Positions 8,097 through 15,249 of a stretch of 64,000 bases of DNA are shown in pieces (the stretch's first letter is position 1; each line of letters starts with the position of its first letter). Position numbers and translations under genes: made by a program. The notes beneath the pieces are model-generated. The model was not told the origin of the DNA, did no database searches, and saw only the letters and a list, made by a program, of their open reading frames with translations. Source of the DNA: SZUA-448 sp045627185 (GTDB taxonomy: Bacteria > Bacillota > Clostridia > Lachnospirales > Lachnospiraceae); contig JAZQNE010000026.1 of the NCBI GenBank assembly GCA_045627185.1, forward strand, positions 1-64,000, in the 5' to 3' direction.

Positions 8097-10313
8097 TTAT
8101 TCATTCATCTCTGTCATTTTATCCGCAAGCGATGTAAATCTCTCGCTTTCCTTTACGTTCTCAATCATTCCGAGTACCGTCTGTGGGCTTCCCACCAGCG
8201 CAACACATTTCTTTGCACGCGTCACGGCCGTATAAAGGATGTTCCTGTGGAAAAGCTGGCGCGGGCCGGACAGAATAGGAATTACAACTGCCGGATATTC
8301 GCTGCCCTGCGATTTGTGAATCGTAACAGCATAAGCAAGTTCAAGCTCCTCAAGGTCTCCGTAGCCGTACCGTACAATGCGTCCATCGTCGAACTCAACA
8401 ACCACGCGCTCTTCAAAATGATTGATCTGCTTAAGGATTCCCATATCTCCGTTGAATACGCCGGTGCCGTTCTGTATGGGGAAACCACGCCGGTCCTGAA
8501 TCTCCCACTCAAGCTGATAATTATTTTTTATCTGCATGACCTTGTCGCCCTCACGGAAAATAAACCCGCGTGATTCACGCTCAGACTTGGTTTTATCCGC
8601 AGGATTCAGATAACACTGCAGGACCTTATTCAGGTTCTCAACGCCCAGCTCACCCTTTCGCATTGGCGTAAGCACCTGAATATCAAAGGGCGAACAGTTA
8701 ACGTAAGCGGGGATTTTATCGCGCACAAGTGCAACCGTAAGTCCCAGAATATCCTGCGATGAATTTCTCTGAAGAAGGAAGAAATCTCCGTATTTGTTTT
8801 CAAGGTCCAAGGGCTCTCCGCGATTGATTTTATGGGCATTTACAACTATGTGGCTTTCCTCGCCCTGACGGAAAATCTTTGTTAGCCGGACGGACGGAAT
8901 CAGTCCGGATTTTAATATATCGTGTAAAACATTGCCGGGTCCGACGCTCGGGAGCTGGTTCTCATCCCCCACAAGAATAAGCCTTGTCCCGACGGGAACT
9001 GCTTTTAAGAGCGCATGCATAAGCGGAAGGTCAACCATAGACATTTCATCTACTATGAGGACATCCGTTTCAAGCGGTTTGTTTTCATTACGTTCAAAAC
9101 GCATTTCTTCTGTAGGCAGATCGGGATTGTGCGATATTTCAAGCAGGCGGTGGATTGTACGGGATTCCATGCCCGTTGCTTCCGTCATGCGCTTTGCAGC
9201 ACGCCCTGTAGGGGCAGCAAGAAGTATTTCCATCCCTTCCGACTCGAAAAATCTGATAAGGGCATTAATTGTGGTTGTCTTACCTGTTCCCGGACCGCCC
9301 GTAAGCACGAATAGTCCGTTTTTAGTTGCTTCTTCTATAGCAAGACGCTGTTTTTCATCCAGCCTGATTCCTGAGGTTTTCTGGACGCGTTCAATGCGCT
9401 CCGCCATTTTCCGCTCATCTGGAGTACATGACTGGTTCAGGTCAAGCAGCATGCGGGCCGTGTTCAGTTCCATATAATACATGACGGGGCTGTAAACACG
9501 CGGCTCATCGGGCGCGTCAGTACATATTACCTTGCGTGTTTTCGCAAGCTCCTCAAGCACCGGTTCAACCTTCTGCTTTGAAACAAGCAGCAGCTGTTCC
9601 GCCTGTTCAAGCAGAACGCTCTTTGGAAGATAACAGTGCCCGTTGCTTCCCGCATATGTAATAACATAGAGAATGCCTGCTCTTATTCTGTATTCCGAAT
9701 CCGAAACGATGCCTGCCTTTGTGGCAATTTCATCGGCAGTCTTAAACCCAACGCCCGAAATGTCCTCAGCAAGCTTATACGGATTTTTCTTCAGAATTTC
9801 GTACATTCCCGGTCCGTAAAAATTGTAGATTTTAACGGCAAGGCCTGATGAGATATCGTACTGCTGAAGGAAAACCATGGCCTCGCGCATTTCGCGTTTT
9901 TCATAGAACTGTTTGAAGATTTCCATGGCTTTACGCTCACTTATGCCCTTGACTTCAGCAAGGCGCTCCGGTTCTTCCTCCATTATGCGGAATGTATCGG
10001 CGCCAAAGCGCTTGATAATTCGCTCCGCAAGGGCTTCTCCAATGCCCTTTACGGCGCCCGACGCCAGATATTTTAAGATTGCCTGCTCATCTGTCGGGGC
10101 GCACTGTTCATATGACGATACTTTCAGCTGCTCACCGTAAACAGCATGAGAGATGTATTCGCCTTCAACTTTCAGGTATTCACCCTCATTTACAAATACA
10201 AAATTGCCGACACAGGTGATTTCTTCCTTGTCGGCATATAAAGAGAGAACGGTATAACCGTTCTCCGGGTTTCTATATACTATTCTTTCAACATATCCTG
10301 AAATAGTTTCCAT
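8097..10313 (-). CDS. recD2: RecD2-type ATP-dependent DNA helicase
   Basis: SF1B 5'-3' helicase of 738 residues, the RecD2/YrrC form that works without RecBC and is linked to replication fork repair and mismatch tolerance. The N-terminal OB-like domain ('SGYVERIVYRNPENGYTVL') is followed by helix-hairpin-helix segments ('AVKGIGEALAERI', 'LAEVKGIS'), Walker A 'GGPGTGKTTT' near residue 342, Walker B 'LIVDEMSMVD' near 420, 'GDENQLPSVGPG' and, at the C-terminus, motif VI 'YTAVTRAKK'. Length is normal for the family. It lies 37 bp downstream of the flgJ-like gene and could be read from the flagellar operon. Confidence 0.94.
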   Translation of the reverse strand: METISGYVERIVYRNPENGYTVLSLYADKEEITCVGNFVFVNEGEYLKVEGEYISHAVYGEQLKVSSYEQCAPTDEQAILKYLASGAVKGIGEALAERIIKRFGADTFRIMEEEPERLAEVKGISERKAMEIFKQFYEKREMREAMVFLQQYDISSGLAVKIYNFYGPGMYEILKKNPYKLAEDISGVGFKTADEIATKAGIVSDSEYRIRAGILYVITYAGSNGHCYLPKSVLLEQAEQLLLVSKQKVEPVLEELAKTRKVICTDAPDEPRVYSPVMYYMELNTARMLLDLNQSCTPDERKMAERIERVQKTSGIRLDEKQRLAIEEATKNGLFVLTGGPGTGKTTTINALIRFFESEGMEILLAAPTGRAAKRMTEATGMESRTIHRLLEISHNPDLPTEEMRFERNENKPLETDVLIVDEMSMVDLPLMHALLKAVPVGTRLILVGDENQLPSVGPGNVLHDILKSGLIPSVRLTKIFRQGEESHIVVNAHKINRGEPLDLENKYGDFFLLQRNSSQDILGLTVALVRDKIPAYVNCSPFDIQVLTPMRKGELGVENLNKVLQCYLNPADKTKSERESRGFIFREGDKVMQIKNNYQLEWEIQDRRGFPIQNGTGVFNGDMGILKQINHFEERVVVEFDDGRIVRYGYGDLEELELAYAVTIHKSQGSEYPAVVIPILSGPRQLFHRNILYTAVTRAKKCVALVGSPQTVLGMIENVKESERFTSLADKMTEMNE

Positions 10314-10350
10314 GTGTTACCTGTTATTTCTTTTCACGGCTTTCTCCGTG

Positions 10351-10689
10351 TCAGTTTCTTTTCATGGCTTCAAACAACTGCTGTGCAAGCCCAAGCTGAC
10401 CGGATTCGGTAATTTCTTTTGCATATGCCTGATACTGCATGTCTCCGAACTGCTGAAGATAAGGATCATCCTCTTCTTCCTCGCTTTTAACGGAGTCATG
10501 CATCATTTTTATTATTTTTTCAACAAAATATGCTTCGAACTCTTTGCAGGCAGAAAGTTTTTCTTCATCAGAGGCACCGTCAAGGTTGTTGAGCTTTGAG
10601 GTGATTTTGTCAGCGGCTGCAGTCTGCTTAAGACTTCCGTTCTGCGCATTAAGCACGTTCATATATTCTGTTCCTACTGAAATCGCCAT
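10351..10689 (-). CDS. flgJ: Flagellar rod-assembly protein, FlgJ N-terminal domain
   Basis: Protein of 112 residues consisting of the rod-binding domain of FlgJ only ('KEFEAYFVEKIIKMM' followed by an acidic turn and 'ITESGQLGLAQQLFEAMKR'). FlgJ caps the growing rod; in many Firmicutes the muramidase domain is absent, as here, so peptidoglycan opening must come from another enzyme. It lies last in the mbl-flgF-flgG order. A 172-bp hairpin-rich gap separates it from flgG, so its expression may differ from that of the rod genes. Confidence 0.88.
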   Translation of the reverse strand: MAISVGTEYMNVLNAQNGSLKQTAAADKITSKLNNLDGASDEEKLSACKEFEAYFVEKIIKMMHDSVKSEEEEDDPYLQQFGDMQYQAYAKEITESGQLGLAQQLFEAMKRN

Positions 10690-10720
10690 GATATGTCCTC
10701 CTTCCGCCTGCTACGCAACT

Positions 10721-10861
10721 GCCCCCATTCGCAGAAAATGCTTCGCATTTTCTTGCTCATGTGGGGCGGCTTCGCGTAGTCGCGAAGCCTCTTGATTTGA
10801 AATAAATCCGTCTTCATGAATGCAAGCATTCAGAAGGACGTCTTTATTTCAAATCAGTTGC
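10721..10861. repeat. Cluster of nested inverted repeats between flgG and flgJ
   Basis: Three strong hairpins in tandem: AGAAAATG/CATTTTCT (10733-10753), GGCTTCGCG/CGCGAAGCC (10768-10789), and TGATTTGAAATAAA/TTTATTTCAAATCA (10793-10856), which encloses TGAATGC/GCATTCA (10817-10832). No U-run follows any of them on the coding strand. This fills most of the gap inside an otherwise continuous operon. It resembles intergenic mosaic repeats or RNA-processing signals. Confidence 0.6.
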
Positions 10862-11674
10862 TTAACGCAACTGGTTTGCCTGTTGTAACATCTCATCCGA
10901 AGCCTGGATAACTTTTGAGTTCATTTCGTAGGCACGCTGGGCTACGATAAGGTTTACAACTTCATCAACGGTCTGTACGTTACTTGCCTCAAGCCAATGG
11001 GATCTGATTGAACTGGGTCTGAGGTTTGCATCCGATGATTCAAAGCGGGGTTCGCCTGAGTTCATGCTCTCCTTGTAGACAGAGCCTGAAATCTTCTCAA
11101 GACCTGCAGGGTTATTAAACTGAGCAAGGCCAATTTGAATGCCTATGGGCTGCGGATTGTTCATTTCGTCCGGATAGCAGAGATTGCCATACGCATCAAC
11201 TGTGATTTTGGTGATATCATATTCCATGGGAACGGTTACGGGCTCACCGTCAACGCCAAGGATAGCATAACCGGAAGCATTTGAAAGTGTCATTCCGTCT
11301 GTTCCAAGGTTCATGTTAAATGCACCGTCTCTTGTATAGCCTATTTCACCGTTCGGAAGCTGAAGCTGGAAGAAACCGTTGCCGTCAATGGCAAAATCAA
11401 ACTCATTGCCTGTTTCGGTGAAATTGCCCTGTGTAAAGCGGGAAACAATTCCTGAAACCTTTGCGCCTGAGCCAACCTGTCCAATAACAGGCTTCGGATC
11501 TCCGTTATTATCTGTTGTTTTTGTCTGAAGTTTTGAATAAAGAAGGGACTGGAACTGGGTGGTCTGCTTTTTGAAACCTGCAGTATTAACGTTTGCAAGG
11601 TTGTTTGCTATATTATCAACGTTAGTCTGCTGGGCAACCATTCCCGATGCAGCAGTCCAAAGTGAACGCATCAT
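10862..11674 (-). CDS. flgG: Flagellar distal rod protein FlgG
   Basis: Rod protein of 270 residues. The conserved N-terminal rod motif 'ASGMVAQQTNVDNIANNLAN' and the C-terminal helix 'VVNLIVAQRAYEMNSKVIQA' flank a variable beta domain; these termini form the coiled axial core of the rod. The internal 'FAIDGNGFFQL' and 'GYTRDGAF' strings are typical of FlgG/FlgF. The gene follows flgF by 19 bp. It is longer and closer to canonical FlgG than the upstream paralogue, which is why I assign this one as distal rod. Confidence 0.92.
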   Translation of the reverse strand: MMRSLWTAASGMVAQQTNVDNIANNLANVNTAGFKKQTTQFQSLLYSKLQTKTTDNNGDPKPVIGQVGSGAKVSGIVSRFTQGNFTETGNEFDFAIDGNGFFQLQLPNGEIGYTRDGAFNMNLGTDGMTLSNASGYAILGVDGEPVTVPMEYDITKITVDAYGNLCYPDEMNNPQPIGIQIGLAQFNNPAGLEKISGSVYKESMNSGEPRFESSDANLRPSSIRSHWLEASNVQTVDEVVNLIVAQRAYEMNSKVIQASDEMLQQANQLR

Positions 11675-11693
11675 AAGCGGGTCCTCCTGTCAA

Positions 11694-12467
11694 TCATACC
11701 TTACCTACACTGTTTACATCAGCCTCAAGCAGGCTGTCTACCGATTTGATAACTCTCTGATTTGCTTCATAGGAACGTGTAATCGCAATCAGGTTAACCA
11801 TTTCATTGATTACATTTACGTTCGACTGTTCCGTGTAGCCCTGAAGAATTGAGCCTGTAGCTTCTTTTTCTTCAGCACCCTTGACGGGTTCATACATGGT
11901 TTCACCAAACTTTTTAAGATAATTATAATCTTCAAAGTCAGTCAGTCTTACATAGTCAATCAGTTCATGGTCAGCATAAACGCCACCGTCAGTATCAATC
12001 AGAACCTCCGATGCATCAGTGGGAATCTGCAGAACGCCTGATTCGCCAAGAAGATGCTGCCCGTCAACAGTAACGATGTACCCGTCCTTTGTGATGGTGA
12101 ATTCTCCGGCTCTTGTGTACCTGTTAGTGACTGTGCCGTCTTTATCGGTATATTCAATGGTGAAGAAGCCATCTCCATCAATTGCAAGATCATATGTATT
12201 GTCGGTTTCCCTGACAGAGCCCTGTGTGTAATCGGTGTAAACCTCACCAATCTTAACGCCCAGATTCATGTTGCCAATAACCGCTCCGCCGTTAGGCTCA
12301 GCATTGTTTCTGGCGCGAATGGTAAGCATATCGTCAAATGACTGGCTTGTTGCACCTTCTTTTTTGTAACCGACGGTAGCCGAGTTAGCCAGGTTGTTAG
12401 AAATAACATCCAGGCGCTTCTGCTCATTATACATGCCCGTCCAGGCTGTGTACAAACTTCTGATCAA
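11694..12467 (-). CDS. flgF: Flagellar proximal rod protein, FlgF/FlgG family
   Basis: Rod-family protein of 257 residues with the N-terminal 'ASNNLANS'-type rod motif ('DVISNNLANSATVGYKKEG') and the C-terminal coiled segment 'MVNLIAITRSYEANQRVIK'. The middle contains 'LAIDGDGFFTIE'. It lies between mbl and flgG and is the usual second FlgF/G copy in motile Lachnospiraceae-type operons. Assignment to FlgF instead of a second FlgG rests on order and on its more divergent central region. Confidence 0.88.
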   Translation of the reverse strand: MIRSLYTAWTGMYNEQKRLDVISNNLANSATVGYKKEGATSQSFDDMLTIRARNNAEPNGGAVIGNMNLGVKIGEVYTDYTQGSVRETDNTYDLAIDGDGFFTIEYTDKDGTVTNRYTRAGEFTITKDGYIVTVDGQHLLGESGVLQIPTDASEVLIDTDGGVYADHELIDYVRLTDFEDYNYLKKFGETMYEPVKGAEEKEATGSILQGYTEQSNVNVINEMVNLIAITRSYEANQRVIKSVDSLLEADVNSVGKV

Positions 12468-12501
12468 AGCTAATCCTCCTTTGCCGACCGCCGCTCAAAA
12501 A

Positions 12502-13491
12502 TCAATCCTTTTTCTTGGAGCTCAGGAATTCTACATATTTACCGGTTCCGATGGCAACTGCGGTCATAGGGTCTTCAGCCGTCATGGTGGTGATACCGGT
12601 CTTCTCCTCAATGAGTTCCTCAAGTCCGTACAGTAAGCAGCCGCCGCCTGTAAGAACAATACCGCGGTCTGCAATATCTGCAGCAAGTTCCGGCGGTGTC
12701 TTCTCAAGTACGCTGTGTACTGCTTCTACGATGTGAGAAGTGGTCTCTCTAAGTGCTTCTTCTGTTTCTTCGGATGTTACGGAAATGGTCTTGGGAAGGC
12801 CTGTTACAAGGTTTCTGCCTCGAACGTCCATAGCAACCGTTTCAGGTCTGCGGTATGCAGAACCGATCTTAATCTTGATATCTTCTGCAGTACGTTCACC
12901 GATAAGAAGATTGTTTCTCTTTCTCATGTAACGGATGATGGCTTCATCAAAGTCATCTCCTGCGATTTTGATTGATGTGCTTGCAACGGTGCCGCCAAGT
13001 GAAATAACTGCGATATCCGTTGTGCCGCCGCCTATATCAACAATCATGTTACCGCAGGGACGTGAAATGTCGATTCCTGCGCCGATTGCTGCTGCAATAG
13101 GCTCTTCAATAATGGCAACGCTCTTAGCGCCTGCCTGATATGCTGCGTCTTCTACAGCCTTTTTCTCAACTTCTGTAACTCCGCTGGGAACACAGATGCT
13201 GACAATACCGTGGAAACGGCGCTTGCCGATTGCTTTCTGAATAAAGTATTTAAGCATTTTCTCAGTTACGGTGTAATCTGAAATAACGCCCTGACGCAAA
13301 GGTCTTACGGCAACAATGTTACCGGGTGTTCTACCGAGCATAAGTCTTGCTTCTTCGCCGATAGCCTTAATTCTGTTTGTGTCGCGGTCAAATGCAACAA
13401 CAGACGGCTCTTTAAGAACAACACCCTTTCCTTTAATGTAAACGAGCACGCTCGCAGTTCCCAAATCAATTCCGATATCTCCGCCGAACAT
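12502..13491 (-). CDS. mbl: Rod shape-determining protein, MreB/Mbl family
   Basis: Actin-like cytoskeletal ATPase of 329 residues. The phosphate-1 motif 'GIDLGTAS' lies at about residues 7-14, phosphate-2 'MIVDIGGGTTDIAV' near 155, and the adenosine motif 'GIVLTGGGCLL' near 285. MreB-family filaments guide cell-wall synthesis along the side wall. It stands at the head of the flgF-flgG-flgJ run, 34 bp from flgF, without mreC/mreD; this linkage to flagellar genes is common in Clostridia and may tie rod insertion to wall growth. Its own promoter is at 13574-13601. Confidence 0.93.
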   Translation of the reverse strand: MFGGDIGIDLGTASVLVYIKGKGVVLKEPSVVAFDRDTNRIKAIGEEARLMLGRTPGNIVAVRPLRQGVISDYTVTEKMLKYFIQKAIGKRRFHGIVSICVPSGVTEVEKKAVEDAAYQAGAKSVAIIEEPIAAAIGAGIDISRPCGNMIVDIGGGTTDIAVISLGGTVASTSIKIAGDDFDEAIIRYMRKRNNLLIGERTAEDIKIKIGSAYRRPETVAMDVRGRNLVTGLPKTISVTSEETEEALRETTSHIVEAVHSVLEKTPPELAADIADRGIVLTGGGCLLYGLEELIEEKTGITTMTAEDPMTAVAIGTGKYVEFLSSKKKD

Positions 13492-13573
13492 GTACTAAAC
13501 TCCTTTCAAAACTCCTAAATATTTATACCCCAAACCTTACATTTTTGGTACTTTACAGTTTTTCATAAAATAC

Positions 13574-13601
13574 ATTATAACGTATCGACGGAATAATTCA
13601 A
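13574..13601 (-). promoter_or_regulatory. Promoter of the mbl-flagellar rod operon
   Basis: On the minus strand TTGAAT (13596-13601), a 16-bp spacer and TATAAT (13574-13579) lie about 80 bp upstream of the mbl start. The elements look vegetative and not sigma-28-like. Confidence 0.6.
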
Positions 13602-13689
13602 ATAATTTTTTTGAAAAAAATCAGTAATATTTTTTGTGTTCTACACTACATATTTACGTTATTTTTTCACCATTTTAATTGTTTTTTAT

Positions 13690-13728
13690 GAAGATGCCGC
13701 AACCCGCATAAAAACTGCTGCGGCATCC
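13690..13728 (-). terminator. Hairpin after the EF-hand protein gene
   Basis: GATGCCGCA (13693-13701) and TGCGGCATC (13719-13727) pair perfectly, beginning about 20 bp past the stop of the 411-residue gene. The following minus-strand sequence is not a proper U-run (TTCATAAAA), so termination efficiency is uncertain. Confidence 0.45.
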
Positions 13729-13747
13729 TCATTTTACCTGTATTGCG

Positions 13748-14983
13748 TTAAGCTATTTTCGCCAGATCGACATGCTGGATTGTTCCGGCAGTGCCGTCTT
13801 CCCTGAGGTATACGCCTGTTTTGCGTAAGGCTGCAAGCGGGTTTCCCGCTTCGGAATGCATGGACATCTCCGTATCTGCGCTTCCAAGATAAATTGCGCC
13901 GATGCCCGCAACGCCAAGCCCTACAAGCTCACTTGTGCCATCCTCACAGCGTTTCCAGATTTTCAGATGATTGAAGATTTCATCGTTTTCATCTATCCAT
14001 CCGTTGCCGTCAAGGTCAAACACAGCAAGTTCTTTGAACCCGTCGCCTGTAGTTGCTCCGAAAAGTTCTGAGCCGTCGTTTATGATTCCATCGTTATTGC
14101 GGTCAAGTGCAAGGAATCCGCAGGCTTTGCCAAGAAGTGCTATATTGTCCTCTTCACCGTCACAGTCAAGGTCGAAATAGAAGGTCTGGTCCGAAACCTC
14201 GGCAACATCGCTTGAACAGTTGATAACAAGCGGATCCATGTAATAAATCTCGGTAAAATCAAACTCAACATTTGTTTTTTCGCAGAAGCTCCTGCTTTGC
14301 TCAAAGGAGAGGTTGAAATCAATTTCCCTGCCATCTTGCGTTTTTACGGTTCCGGAGCTTGCAAAGCTTGTCTGTTCAAAGGTTTCTGTTGTTTTTTCGA
14401 CTGATACGTTTACCGACCTGATGGAGGTTTGTACGCCTTCGAGAAGGCTTTTGGGAGCGTAACCGCCCGAACTGTAGCCGGTTGCACCTCCGACCGCGTA
14501 AAACGCATCATCCGTAACCTGCGTTTTCTGAAAATCATACAGCCCGGAAAGCATTTTGTTTGCTCTCTCCTTCATCTTGTCAAACAGGCTGTGGAACATT
14601 TCAGTAATCGTCATCCGCCTGGGCTCGACCTTATTGCTTATCATTTCAAGAAGATTCTGAAGCGATTTAACTTCAATTTTTTCAGCATCGCTCAGAGCAT
14701 TTTCTATAAATTCGCTTGCTGAGGTGCCTGATACCGGAATTGAAGCTGCTCTCTTTTGATTTCCCATTCTCTCTTCAGGGCTTATTTCATCAATTACTGC
14801 TTTGCCGTCATTTGCGGCATTCTGTACATCGGTCTGTGCGCCATCCGTTGCTGTGGAATCCGCGCTTAATTTTGTGGCCTTTAACACGCTTTCTTCCCAG
14901 CCACTATAGCTCACAGACTCATAAAACCTGCTTTGCGTCCTGTTATAAGAGGACAGCGCCACATTACTCGTCTGTATAACCAT
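13748..14983 (-). CDS. EF-hand-like calcium-binding protein near flagellar genes, unknown
   Basis: Protein of 411 residues with no signal peptide and no membrane segment. The N-terminal 150 residues look helical and polar. The C-terminal half has a run of Asp-rich loops: 'DLDCDGEED' (about 278), 'DRNNDGIINDGSEL' (about 298) and 'DLDGNGWIDENDEIF' (about 325), the last a nearly canonical 12-residue EF-hand loop. The N-terminus 'MVIQTSNVALSSYN' is not a signal. I do not know its function. It sits upstream of mbl and the rod genes on the same strand, but its own hairpin and the mbl promoter separate them. A calcium-dependent surface or flagellar-associated role is guesswork. Confidence 0.72.
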   Translation of the reverse strand: MVIQTSNVALSSYNRTQSRFYESVSYSGWEESVLKATKLSADSTATDGAQTDVQNAANDGKAVIDEISPEERMGNQKRAASIPVSGTSASEFIENALSDAEKIEVKSLQNLLEMISNKVEPRRMTITEMFHSLFDKMKERANKMLSGLYDFQKTQVTDDAFYAVGGATGYSSGGYAPKSLLEGVQTSIRSVNVSVEKTTETFEQTSFASSGTVKTQDGREIDFNLSFEQSRSFCEKTNVEFDFTEIYYMDPLVINCSSDVAEVSDQTFYFDLDCDGEEDNIALLGKACGFLALDRNNDGIINDGSELFGATTGDGFKELAVFDLDGNGWIDENDEIFNHLKIWKRCEDGTSELVGLGVAGIGAIYLGSADTEMSMHSEAGNPLAALRKTGVYLREDGTAGTIQHVDLAKIA

Positions 14984-14999
14984 TTTGTCCCATCCTTAG

Positions 15000-15130
15000 T
15001 CAAATTTGTCCGATGCAGGCTCAGGCCCGCGCGCATGGGCTTTGGTTCGCCACTCCAAAACAAAACGTGAACGTCTTCAACGCTGTGCATTCATTCACCC
15101 AAGGTGCGTCCACCGGGGCTCCTTTAAACA
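15000..15130 (-). other. GC-rich leader of the EF-hand gene, possible structured RNA
   Basis: About 130 bp of clearly GC-rich DNA lies between the cassette 2 terminator and the ATG at 14983, within an AT-rich neighbourhood. It contains GCCC/GGGC (about 15026-15041, around GCGCGCAT) and other short complementary blocks. It does not match any riboswitch consensus I can recall. An unusual leader RNA or the edge of a transferred segment are both possible. Confidence 0.35.
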
Positions 15131-15170
15131 CAAAAATGCTGTAAACCCGATCCTTCGGTTTTACAGCATT
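15131..15170 (-). terminator. Rho-independent terminator of cassette 2
   Basis: AATGCTGTAAACC (15135-15147) and GGTTTTACAGCATT (15157-15170) pair around a short loop. On the minus strand the stem runs into TTTTTG. It lies about 80 bp past the stop of the cassette 2 ABC transporter. Confidence 0.75.
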
Positions 15171-15249
15171 CCCTTGCCTGATATAAATATCGGACGCAAG
15201 ATAAAAAATCTTAAGTTATTTTAATTAGTTATTATCTATCTGATAATTA

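Noticed and set aside
15000..15130. Cyclic-di-GMP riboswitch in the GC-rich leader of the EF-hand gene
   Set aside because: The conserved blocks of the known classes are not in the right order or spacing; kept only as an unassigned leader.
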